Shown here piece by piece: positions 18,162 through 26,162 of a DNA stretch of 55,751 bases (position 1 is the stretch's first letter; each line of letters opens with the position of its first letter). The notes under the pieces are model-generated. The model made no database searches. It saw nothing but the letters and a program-made list of their open reading frames with translations, and was not told the origin of the DNA. Position numbers and translations under genes: made by a program. The stretch is from a bacterium (GTDB lineage: Bacteria > UBA4055): contig JAKQBN010000007.1 of assembly GCA_029559475.1 (NCBI GenBank), forward strand, positions 1-55,751. Reading direction: 5' to 3'.

Positions 18162-18878
18162 ATGAAATTAATTTTTATTAAGATCAGATTTTTCCTGTTT
18201 ACTTTTTCTCATTTTTTAATCCTTCCTTATGTTTATTTTAAAAAACTGACACTTTCTCAAAGCGAATTCCATGAATTTATTCATAGATATCCTGTTAAAT
18301 GGGGATCGTCTATTATGAAATGGGTTCGCACTGATGTTAAGGTCATCGGATCGGAGAATATTCCCGATGTGCCCGTCGTCGTGATCTCTAATCATCAGGC
18401 GGCATTCGATATTCCGCTGCTTTTTTCAGTGCTTACCAACAAACCCTCTTTTATCGCGAAGATCGAACTCTCCAGAATTCCGCTTTTTGCTTCATGGATG
18501 AGAATGCTCGGTTGTCTTTTTATTGACAGATCAAGCCCGCGAAAAGGACTTGAGTCGTTTAAAAAAGCCGCAGAGATGATTAAAAAAGGACAGAGCGTCA
18601 TCCTTTTCCCTGAAGGTACAAGAAGGCCGACAATAATCCCGTTTAAGAAAGGGAGTTTCAAGCTTCCTTTGATGGCTGAAGTGCCTATCCTGCCTGTCAC
18701 GATCACCGGCACAGAAAAGATCACGGCTAATTTTAAGGCTGGTAAAAGAAGCGGCGTGACCGTTATTATCGATAAGCCCGTTAATATTTCAGCGCTTGAT
18801 AAAGACAAACGAAATATTATTCATGAAGATATCCGCGCTTTGATACTCGCTAATTTCGAAAAGTATTCTGATAAGTAG
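18162..18878 (+). CDS. plsC: 1-acyl-sn-glycerol-3-phosphate acyltransferase
   Basis: A 238-residue membrane-bound LPLAT-family enzyme that adds the second acyl chain to lysophosphatidate, making phosphatidate for phospholipids. An N-terminal hydrophobic segment (FLFTFSHFLILPYVYF) is followed by the catalytic HX4D motif in SNHQAAFD, the FIAKIEL block, and the substrate-binding FPEGTRR, with PILPVTITGTE later. Length and motif order are normal for bacterial PlsC. It follows the response-regulator gene by 12 bases. A related acyltransferase with another acceptor cannot be excluded, since LPLAT subfamilies are hard to separate by motif alone. Confidence 0.9.
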   Translation: MKLIFIKIRFFLFTFSHFLILPYVYFKKLTLSQSEFHEFIHRYPVKWGSSIMKWVRTDVKVIGSENIPDVPVVVISNHQAAFDIPLLFSVLTNKPSFIAKIELSRIPLFASWMRMLGCLFIDRSSPRKGLESFKKAAEMIKKGQSVILFPEGTRRPTIIPFKKGSFKLPLMAEVPILPVTITGTEKITANFKAGKRSGVTVIIDKPVNISALDKDKRNIIHEDIRALILANFEKYSDK

Positions 18879-19269
18879 TTTTATTGCTCGACATAAGTTC
18901 ATTCAGGATCTCATCCTGCAGCCATCCGTTCAATTACTTCTTTGAATTTAACACGTACCGGCTGGATCAAATTCGTAACGGATGTCGATCCTTCATGAAT
19001 TATGTCTCCCCTCATCACCGGCAGAGGTTATCCTTCGATTCATATATTTTGAGAAACGGAAGTGCATCCTCGTTTTGTCGCAGGTACTCGTTATCTCCAA
19101 ATCATTATGCAATTAATGCCGGCTTTAGCCGGTTGCAGACCGTTTCGAAAAATGATATGACGAGAAATATCTTAAAGAAAAAACATTATAGATCATACCC
19201 AGTATATATTAATACCGTTTATCTAACAATGTTATTTTTTTAAAAAATATGACGAGTGATATTTATAAA
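18879..19269. other. 391-bp gene-free stretch with several inverted repeats
   Basis: No convincing gene lies between plsC and the barrel-protein gene; the longest open frame (119 codons from 18884) has no RBS and a composition unlike a protein. The stretch does hold inverted repeats: a 6-bp hairpin with 3-base loop (18904-18918), an 8-bp pair CATCCGTT/AACGGATG (18923-18930 with 18977-18984), a 7-bp pair GAAACGG/CCGTTTC (19053-19059 with 19140-19146) enclosing a CCGGC-TTTA-GCCGG hairpin (19119-19132). An imperfect 16-bp direct repeat lies at 19155-19170 and 19247-19262. It could be a structured RNA or a decayed element. Confidence 0.4.
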
Positions 19270-19827
19270 TTAAAAATTGAACCTGGCTCCTATGCAGGGC
19301 TGAAACCACAGTTCAAAAAAATCATCGTATACTTCCATTTCGAGCGTCAGATCTCCAAATAGAGCGATAGGAGCATCAGCGAAATTATACTCCAGACCGA
19401 GAACTCCGTCTGCACCGAGATCGAAATTAGTGATCTTCTCTTTGTCGCCGTCTTTATAATATACAGTATAAGAATCCGTAACTATCTGACCGCCAAGACC
19501 GTAATACCAGTCAAGACCGCGAAGATCTCTGATCGGCTTAGTCCATAGATAATGTACTTGGATCCCGATAGGATCATTATCCCTGTCATAATAGTCATAA
19601 TCATCGTAAATATCATTGTAATAATCATTGTACCAGCGGTCATTCTTAAAAAAGTGAGATCTGCCTATAGAGAACTCCCACGCGTTCTTTCCCATATATT
19701 TTTTAACAGAAATGCCTGACGGATCACCAAGCCTTAAACCGATCCCCCAGTTCTTCTTCTGCCCGTAAAGATCAGGAATTAATAACGTTACTGCTATAAT
19801 AAGAGTAAAAATAAATATTTTTTTCAT
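19270..19827 (-). CDS. Small outer-membrane beta-barrel-like protein
   Basis: 185 residues with a signal peptide (MKKIFIFTLIIAVTLLIPDLYGQ, cleavage probably after LYG or GQ), an opening strand WGIGLRLGDPSGISVKKYM, alternating aromatic and polar strands, an Asp/Tyr-rich loop around residues 66-85, and a last strand WFQPCIGARFNF ending in Phe, the typical end of outer-membrane barrels recognised by the BAM machinery. The probable location is the outer membrane; no specific substrate is suggested. The GGAGG sequence 7 bases before the ATG and a good minus-strand promoter show an independent transcription unit. Confidence 0.75.
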   Translation of the reverse strand: MKKIFIFTLIIAVTLLIPDLYGQKKNWGIGLRLGDPSGISVKKYMGKNAWEFSIGRSHFFKNDRWYNDYYNDIYDDYDYYDRDNDPIGIQVHYLWTKPIRDLRGLDWYYGLGGQIVTDSYTVYYKDGDKEKITNFDLGADGVLGLEYNFADAPIALFGDLTLEMEVYDDFFELWFQPCIGARFNF

Positions 19828-19854
19828 AAAGGCCTCCGTTTTTTACACATCATG

Positions 19855-19883
19855 AATATAATTGATTTAGTGCCTGATGTAAA
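19855..19883 (-). promoter_or_regulatory. Promoter of the barrel-protein gene
   Basis: On the minus strand TTTACA (19883-19878), 17-base spacer and TATATT (19860-19855), 27 bases before the ATG at 19827. Confidence 0.6.
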
Positions 19884-19904
19884 GAATATTATTTAGGAAT
19901 AACC

Positions 19905-20252
19905 TTAGAAAGTTTCGAATATACTGCTTGCAGGCGTAACAAAACCGCAGTAAAGGCATTTCTCAAATTTAGGATTAAGCGCTTTACCGCACTTTCCGCA
20001 TTTCCTGATGCCTATCTTAAGCTTTCCGTCTTTAGATCCGTCAAAAGCATCGATTTCTTTTACCCTTTCCATAAGCTGATCTTCTGTTATACCCTTTTCA
20101 TCCCTGACAAAAGTCCAAAGAGCCATAGTAACAAGCTTCAGCCTGTCGAACCTGTCCTGTAGAACTTCTAGATCGCTTCTTGTTGAATTTGGTTCCGGGG
20201 CAGACTGAGGGGGCTGATTCCCGCTCATTCCCGTAACGTTAAAATAAACCAT
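19905..20252 (-). CDS. Zinc-ribbon protein downstream of MutL-type gene
   Basis: A 115-residue protein with a disordered Pro/Ser/Asn start, a helical middle (LEVLQDRFDRLKLVTMALWTFVRDE) and a C-terminal four-Cys zinc ribbon (CGKCGKALNPKFEKCLYCG). It begins 9 bases after the stop of the MutL-type gene on the same strand, so the two are almost certainly co-transcribed. I do not recognise a named family. The ribbon may bind nucleic acid or a protein partner, and the pairing suggests a role connected with the MutL-type protein. Confidence 0.75.
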   Translation of the reverse strand: MVYFNVTGMSGNQPPQSAPEPNSTRSDLEVLQDRFDRLKLVTMALWTFVRDEKGITEDQLMERVKEIDAFDGSKDGKLKIGIRKCGKCGKALNPKFEKCLYCGFVTPASSIFETF

Positions 20253-20261
20253 GTCAGTCCC

Positions 20262-23198
20262 CTATGATATCAGAACTCTCGGCCTGATCACGCCCGCCCT
20301 TACTCTAGTGCGGCCGTTAATGCTCGCTATCCTGCCTTCGTTCGTTTTAAAATATTCAATATAATCATTGTTCATTTCTTTGCTTCCGAAACCTTCCGTA
20401 AGCATAAAAGTGAACCCGATTTGCTCCTTTCCGGTAATTGCTATCCCGATCTCCCTGCCTGAGAATTCCACCCAGTCCCTGTTATTTATTGAAGGCGCAA
20501 TAATTCCTTTTACTTTGAATATAGCCGCATCCTCAAGTATCTTTCTGGTTACAGACTGTGAAAAAACGATTATATTATCCCGATCGCTCTCCGAGATCCC
20601 TCTGTTGATACTGCTGATTTTTATTTTACCGTAATTCTCGCCACCGAACCCGATAAGACAGTAAGCGTATGAACCTGATACTTTTATATCGGCGGAAAGG
20701 TTTTTGTGAACCCCTGTAACCTCGCCATTAACGAAAGATCTGAGTATAAAAGGATTGGATCTATACTGAAAAGTGATCTCGCCTGTTTTAAAATCCGTTT
20801 TAGTTATATAGCCTGTAACAGGTGCCTTGAATGAAAAATGCTTTCCCTGGCTTCCGGTCATAGCACTGTGCTTTTCGCGTTTAGATTCAAATATCGAACT
20901 GATAATATCATCAACCGAGCTTCCAGTCGTTTTTTGAGCTATGATCTGTCCCTGTTGTACGAAATCGCCCTCATGATATTTAAGATATTTATCCATCTCT
21001 TTGGGCTTTATACTCATATCTGCAGCCATATTAACACTCACCGGTTCGTCCCCGTAATCCTGGATCTCCTTCAGTATTATCATACCGTAATCATCTATCT
21101 TTACTACTTCGCCCCGGACGTTGGAGTAAAAGTGAGAAACTAACTGATCTCCTTTCTTTTTGTATGAAAATATAGCCTGACCGTATTCAATCCTATCGCC
21201 TTTTCTGACCGACAGACCTGTTTTTATATCCTCCTGAGACAGTTTTTGCTCAATGCCTACCTGCTTGCGGATGTCTATCATATATATTTTGGGCGGATTG
21301 AAAAGATTTCTTGCGATCACAGTCTCGATCTGAACTTTTTCGCCTTTATGAACAAGCACTTCACCTTTGTATGGCAGAGACCTGCTTATCTCGAATTCAC
21401 CGTTAAATATCTCGTTCCTGCCCTTGATATAATCATAGCTTAGATGCATATCTTTCGGATCTCCGTATAGCGCATGGAAAACAGAGAAAGTTTTCCTGTC
21501 TGCGCATGTCCTGCAGTCCAGAAGTATTGGATCTGTAGTATTTATCTCGCACGAATCGCCGGAAACTCCGAAAACATATCCGTTGAGCGCTTCGAATTTG
21601 AAATATCCCCCTTTTTTCATAAAGAAGACTTCGTCCGAACGCATTACCGAAGATGTATTTTCTTTCAGGTCGGTAATTCTAATGATCTCCGCAGGTTCTT
21701 TCGATTTGCCTGCGACCGAGACGACCGTACAAACTTTTTTTAGAGACTCACGCTCGAATGTTTCTACAGCTTTTTCGCTGTCTATCATCGTGAACATACC
21801 CATCTGCGGAGCCTTGAAATACTTATCGACGTATAATTCCGTTATCCCGACAGGTCTGAACCCTTCGTTAAGAATAAATACGATATCTTCTATCCTTTTT
21901 GAGCAGGAAATGACCCCGCCGGCCCCGATTATCCTGTCAATATGAGAAAACTGAAAGATAGCTTCTTTGTCGGCAGTAAGATTAAAAACCTCTTCGAACG
22001 GACACAGCTTATGCTCCATAACATCTTTTCTTCTTTTATCCAGAAATCCCATATGATTAACTTCAAGGTTCATCGATATATGATGATCCCAGGCTATCCT
22101 GATACCTTCAGCGGCGCACGAAAGCTCGATAAATCTTTCGCCATCTGTTTGAGGAATATATTCCGGATTTAGAGTCTTATTGGAAACATAATTCCTGATA
22201 TCGTCCTCAGGTATCTTTCCGCCTATGTTGGACATTATCCTTTCAATGCCTGCTTCTTTCAGAATGTTCGATATCGAATAACTCATGCCAATATTAGCAG
22301 AAACAGTCCTGTTCACATTAGATCTTATGCATGAAAATATGTCAGTTGTAGCTCCTCCGATATCAACGAGAAGTGTATTTTCCTTATGTTTCTCATAATA
22401 TTTTTTCATAATAAGCTCAACTCCGGCCGGAGTCGGCAGAATATCTTTGACCACGGATTTCTTAACTTCCTTATATCCCGGAGCGTTCTCCATCACGTTT
22501 TCCATGAACAGCTGATGCACTTTATATCTGACAGGCTCGAAATTGAATTCCTCCAGAGTAGGTCTTACGTTATCCGTAACATGAACCTGAAAGCTTTCGC
22601 CGAGAATGTCTTTCACGAACTCTCTCGCTTCGATATTGCCGCAGAAAACGAGAGGTATCTGCTCTTCAGGCATGAACTTGGATCTCGGTTCAGCTAACGT
22701 CAGTATTTCCGCCTGCCTCAAGATTCCCCACAATCCGCCGCCGTCTATGCCTCCTGCCATGAGTATCATATCGGGATGTATTTCCCGAATCATCCTCATT
22801 TTTTCCATTTCAGTAACCCCGTCATCCACGGTAAATGTTCCGGTAACAATAGCGCCTGCGCCGTAAGCTGTAGCCTCTGCAGCTTTCCCGGTCTCTGATT
22901 TTGTAAGACCGAAAACTATCATCTGCAGGCCGCCGCCGGCTGAACTTGTAGCAAGGAACGGAACGGTAAGCTTTTTATCAGCATCGAACAGCTTTAGTCC
23001 ACAGCTTTTCTCAATGTCGAGAATGACTCTCTCGATTCCGATATTAACATCCTCATAAGGTCGTTCAACCGTTGTCGGAGCATCAGATATGGCCTTAAAA
23101 AAATATTTTTCGCCGTCCCTTTCAAGCAGAAGCCCTTTCGTCGTAGTGCTGCCGATATCGACGATGAGAATATGCTGTTCGTTTATATACCTGTTCAT
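20262..23198 (-). CDS. MutL/GlmL-type ASKHA protein with long beta-rich C-terminal extension
   Basis: 978 residues. The first half matches the MutL/GlmL family (chaperone-like ATPases associated with B12-dependent glutamate mutase): phosphate-1 motif VDIGSTTTKG (13-22), a second nucleotide motif LLVDIGGATTDIFSC near residue 275, SSAGGGLQM and MAGGIDGGG. Ordinary GlmL proteins are about 460 residues. The second half adds about 490 residues with repeated beta turns of the type KGEKVQIET, RKGDRIEYGQAIF and HEGDFVQQGQIIAQK, resembling barrel-sandwich hybrid folds. No glutamate mutase subunits (glmS, glmE) are in the window; the partner gene encodes a zinc ribbon. The start ATG follows a GGGAG. 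A role in reactivating a radical or B12 enzyme is possible but unproven. Confidence 0.85.
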   Translation of the reverse strand: MNRYINEQHILIVDIGSTTTKGLLLERDGEKYFFKAISDAPTTVERPYEDVNIGIERVILDIEKSCGLKLFDADKKLTVPFLATSSAGGGLQMIVFGLTKSETGKAAEATAYGAGAIVTGTFTVDDGVTEMEKMRMIREIHPDMILMAGGIDGGGLWGILRQAEILTLAEPRSKFMPEEQIPLVFCGNIEAREFVKDILGESFQVHVTDNVRPTLEEFNFEPVRYKVHQLFMENVMENAPGYKEVKKSVVKDILPTPAGVELIMKKYYEKHKENTLLVDIGGATTDIFSCIRSNVNRTVSANIGMSYSISNILKEAGIERIMSNIGGKIPEDDIRNYVSNKTLNPEYIPQTDGERFIELSCAAEGIRIAWDHHISMNLEVNHMGFLDKRRKDVMEHKLCPFEEVFNLTADKEAIFQFSHIDRIIGAGGVISCSKRIEDIVFILNEGFRPVGITELYVDKYFKAPQMGMFTMIDSEKAVETFERESLKKVCTVVSVAGKSKEPAEIIRITDLKENTSSVMRSDEVFFMKKGGYFKFEALNGYVFGVSGDSCEINTTDPILLDCRTCADRKTFSVFHALYGDPKDMHLSYDYIKGRNEIFNGEFEISRSLPYKGEVLVHKGEKVQIETVIARNLFNPPKIYMIDIRKQVGIEQKLSQEDIKTGLSVRKGDRIEYGQAIFSYKKKGDQLVSHFYSNVRGEVVKIDDYGMIILKEIQDYGDEPVSVNMAADMSIKPKEMDKYLKYHEGDFVQQGQIIAQKTTGSSVDDIISSIFESKREKHSAMTGSQGKHFSFKAPVTGYITKTDFKTGEITFQYRSNPFILRSFVNGEVTGVHKNLSADIKVSGSYAYCLIGFGGENYGKIKISSINRGISESDRDNIIVFSQSVTRKILEDAAIFKVKGIIAPSINNRDWVEFSGREIGIAITGKEQIGFTFMLTEGFGSKEMNNDYIEYFKTNEGRIASINGRTRVRAGVIRPRVLIS

Positions 23199-23222
23199 AA
23201 GAGCTCCCGATATTATTGTGTA

Positions 23223-23252
23223 ATTATACTCAAAAAAACATCCCGAAGTAAA
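23223..23252 (-). promoter_or_regulatory. Promoter of the MutL-type/zinc-ribbon operon
   Basis: Minus strand TTTACT (23252-23247), 18-base spacer, TATAAT (23228-23223), 24 bases before the ATG at 23198. Confidence 0.5.
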
Positions 23253-23277
23253 GAAAAAATAAATAATTTTTAAGTTG

Positions 23278-23306
23278 TTGATTCATCGATATCTTTGCCG
23301 TATATT
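23278..23306 (+). promoter_or_regulatory. Promoter of the GLUG surface-protein gene
   Basis: TTGATT (23278-23283), 17-base spacer, TATATT (23301-23306), followed by AGAGG at 23323-23327 and the ATG at 23335. Confidence 0.6.
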
Positions 23307-23334
23307 GTTTTCTAAAGATATTAGAGGTAAAATC

Positions 23335-25728
23335 ATGTGCAGAAAAGTTGTATTCTTTTTATCAATGTTACTCTTTATCAATTCTTTCGCCCAGTTTGCA
23401 GGCGGAAGCGGAACTTATGAGGATCCATGGCTTATCAGAACACCGGAAAATCTTGACAGTATCAGATTTTATCTGGGAACCGACAATGATGATAAATACT
23501 TCAAGCAGATCGCTGACATAGACCTTGGAGTAGCTCCGTGGAACGAGGAAACTGGGTGGGAGCCTATCGGAAGGGATACAATCAGTTACAACAATTTTAT
23601 GGCTTCCTATGAAGGCAATAATTTTTCAATCAAGAACTTGTACATTAATAGACCCGATTTAGATTATATAGGGTTATTCGGATATTTAAATGAATATTGT
23701 GCAATTCAAAATATCACCTTAAGAAATGTAAATATTACCGGCGGGAACAAAGTAGGCGCTATAGCAGGTTATACGGATTTTGCAGGATTTACTAAATGCT
23801 TTGTGACAGGCAATATAACAGGAAAAAATGAAATCGGTGGCTTTATAGGAAAGTGTAATGGAATTATAATTTTTAATTCATGGTGCAATGCAATTGTGAA
23901 TGGCTTAAAATATGTCGGAGGATTGATAGGAAAAACAGCTTGTATGCCATATACATATATTTATAAAAGCTATTCTAAAAGTAATGTTACGGGATTTGAG
24001 AATACAGGTGGTTTGATTGGTCATTCAGAAAATCCTAACATCGTATTCAGCTATTGGGATATTGAAACTAGCGGACAATTAACTTCCGCAGGTGGAGAAG
24101 GAAGAACAACAGTCGAAATGACTTGTGATTTTTCTTCTGAGACTTATAAATATTGGGACTTTTCTAACACATGGTCAGAAGATTTCGAGAGCAAAAACAA
24201 TGGTTATCCTTTTCTAATGAACAGCCTTTCGCCATTAGTACCCGGTGCTCCATCAAATCTTACATCTTCATGCGGTAACGGACAATATTCTATCAAGCTT
24301 TCGTGGAATAACCCCGATACCTTATTAGATGGCAACCCTGTCACTGAATTGACGGCTGTTCATGTATATCGTAATTTTGATCTGATCTACACAATCAACT
24401 CTCCGTTACCAGGGAATTCTGAAAGTTATTCCGATATTGTTGCTCTGACTGGAAATTATACATATAAAGTGATTGGTGTTAATTCAAATGGTTACGGTAT
24501 AAATGCAAGAATAAATCAGCCTGCAGGAGATCTCTTTGCCGACGGTTCAGGGACACAATCAGATCCTTATATTGTCAGCAATGCTGAGCATCTGAATAAT
24601 ATCAGATATTATACAGGTAAAGACAGTATATGCTTCAAACAGACAGATACTATAAATCTGGGAGTTGCCCCTTGGAATGAGGGGAAAGGCTGGATTCCGA
24701 TCGGTCATGATGAAAGTGAGTTCAAGGGATCTTACGAAAGCAATAAATCTAATCTTATTTCAGGTTTAACAATAAATGATTCAACCAGAATCTACACAAG
24801 CCTTTTTGGGGCAGTAAGAAATGCCATAATAGATCATGTGCATTTGTATAATGTAAATATTTCCGGTAAAGCTGGGTGCGGATCTTTAACCGGTGCTAGT
24901 TTGTTTTCTATGATCACAAACTGTTCAGCAGAATTTGGCTCAGTTGAAGGGGTTGAAAATGAAATAGGTGGTCTGATTGGATCCTCATTGGGTGACTCTA
25001 TTTCTTGTTGTTATTCGACTTGTAGTGTATCCGGACTTGATCATATCGGAGGTTTGATCGGTCTAATCTGGTTGAACACTCTAGTTTCTGATTGTTATTC
25101 TCAGGGAAAAGTCAGTGGTTCGGATTATGTAGGAGGACTTATCGGTGTCAATGATGAATCGTATATTAAAAACTGTTATTCTACTGGTTTTGTGTCTGGG
25201 AATACGACTTACACTGGCGGATTGCAATGCGGATTTTCTACTAATACGGTAAACAGCTATTGGAATACCGAAACCAGTGGACAGTCAACCTCTGCAGGCG
25301 GTGAAGGTAAAACAACATCTGAGATGTGGAATTATGATACTTATATAGATTGGGATTTCGAGAATATCTGGCAAAAACATTATCAGTCAGGCCATCCTGA
25401 TTACCCTGTCCTTTTTTGGCAGTCAGTAGGAATTGAAGATGACACCAACTCAATTCCAAGTGAATTTACTCTTGAACAGAATTATCCGAACCCGTTCAAT
25501 CCTACAACAAATATTTCATATTCGCTTCCGCAGGGATTCAGCGGTGTCGTAAAGTTATCAGTATATAACGCAAACGGACAGCTTGTAAAAGAGCTGTTTC
25601 ACGGGAAACAGACACCCGGAAATCACAGTGTTGAATTCAATGCTTCTGAGTTAAACAGTGGTTTGTATATTTACCGCCTTGAAACAACAAAAAGCATTTT
25701 GTCTAAAAAAATGATACTGTTAAAGTAA
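23335..25728 (+). CDS. Secreted GLUG-repeat protein with fibronectin III domain and type IX sorting tail
   Basis: 797 residues from the ATG at 23335, chosen because AGAGG lies 7 bases upstream and the signal peptide (RKVVFFLSMLLFINSFAQ) starts there; the open frame extends further to 23275, but a promoter occupies that part. Two similar modules of about 280 residues, each beginning GSGTxxDPxxI and containing LGVAPWNE and several GLUG-type GGLIG repeats, flank a fibronectin III domain (about 300-390). Each module closes with a YWxxETSGQxTSAGGEG block. The last 90 residues are a type A sorting domain (EQNYPNPFNPTTNISYSLP, ending KKMILLK). It is probably a type IX secreted, surface-attached adhesin-like or carbohydrate-binding protein. 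Confidence 0.9.
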   Translation: MCRKVVFFLSMLLFINSFAQFAGGSGTYEDPWLIRTPENLDSIRFYLGTDNDDKYFKQIADIDLGVAPWNEETGWEPIGRDTISYNNFMASYEGNNFSIKNLYINRPDLDYIGLFGYLNEYCAIQNITLRNVNITGGNKVGAIAGYTDFAGFTKCFVTGNITGKNEIGGFIGKCNGIIIFNSWCNAIVNGLKYVGGLIGKTACMPYTYIYKSYSKSNVTGFENTGGLIGHSENPNIVFSYWDIETSGQLTSAGGEGRTTVEMTCDFSSETYKYWDFSNTWSEDFESKNNGYPFLMNSLSPLVPGAPSNLTSSCGNGQYSIKLSWNNPDTLLDGNPVTELTAVHVYRNFDLIYTINSPLPGNSESYSDIVALTGNYTYKVIGVNSNGYGINARINQPAGDLFADGSGTQSDPYIVSNAEHLNNIRYYTGKDSICFKQTDTINLGVAPWNEGKGWIPIGHDESEFKGSYESNKSNLISGLTINDSTRIYTSLFGAVRNAIIDHVHLYNVNISGKAGCGSLTGASLFSMITNCSAEFGSVEGVENEIGGLIGSSLGDSISCCYSTCSVSGLDHIGGLIGLIWLNTLVSDCYSQGKVSGSDYVGGLIGVNDESYIKNCYSTGFVSGNTTYTGGLQCGFSTNTVNSYWNTETSGQSTSAGGEGKTTSEMWNYDTYIDWDFENIWQKHYQSGHPDYPVLFWQSVGIEDDTNSIPSEFTLEQNYPNPFNPTTNISYSLPQGFSGVVKLSVYNANGQLVKELFHGKQTPGNHSVEFNASELNSGLYIYRLETTKSILSKKMILLK

Positions 25729-25739
25729 TTATTTTGTAG

Positions 25740-26132
25740 CTATTCCAGATTGAAAACTTTCGTCTCGGCTGATGCATAGACTTCGCCGTCAATTAGAAGA
25801 TCGGCGTGAACAAAAATGAGTTTTCTTTTTATCTCGATCACCTTCGATTGAAGTGTGATCTCCCGCTCAGTAGGAACAGATTTTTTGAATTTGACATCAA
25901 TTTCGGCTGTAACGCCTTTCAAAGTTATTTTTCTGCATGCGTAAATGCTCACTTCATCGAGCAGCGTTGAAATAATCCCGCCGTGAACTATCCCTTTCCA
26001 TCCCTGAAATCTTGACGGGATGACCAGATGAGCTGACGCGGTGTTGTCATCATTTACGGTAAATTCCGCATGGATACCGGTTTCGTTCTTATCTCCGCAG
26101 ACAAAACAAAAATCATCGTCTTCGATCTTCAA
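25740..26132 (-). CDS. PaaI-family hotdog thioesterase
   Basis: 130 residues with a single hotdog domain: FCFVCGDKNETGIHAEF at the start, the substrate-site segment WKGIVHGGIISTLLDEVSIYAC, and V.F.KSVPTEREITLQ. The HGGxxxxLLDE pattern is the signature of the PaaI/YbgC-like acyl-CoA thioesterases, which hydrolyse CoA thioesters in the cytoplasm. The acyl substrate cannot be read from the sequence. It is the last gene of the long minus-strand run and converges with the GLUG gene, only 11 bases apart, with no obvious terminator between them. Confidence 0.85.
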   Translation of the reverse strand: MKIEDDDFCFVCGDKNETGIHAEFTVNDDNTASAHLVIPSRFQGWKGIVHGGIISTLLDEVSIYACRKITLKGVTAEIDVKFKKSVPTEREITLQSKVIEIKRKLIFVHADLLIDGEVYASAETKVFNLE

Positions 26133-26162
26133 CTTTTCGCCTCGAATGTTATATAAATATTT

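Noticed and set aside
18884-19243. 119-codon open frame on the + strand
   Set aside because: No ribosome-binding site, odd composition and no recognisable domain; it lies in the repeat-rich gene-free stretch.
23275-23334. TTG start at 23275 for the GLUG protein
   Set aside because: This stretch holds the promoter (TTGATT/TATATT); the ATG at 23335 has a good ribosome-binding site and begins the signal peptide.
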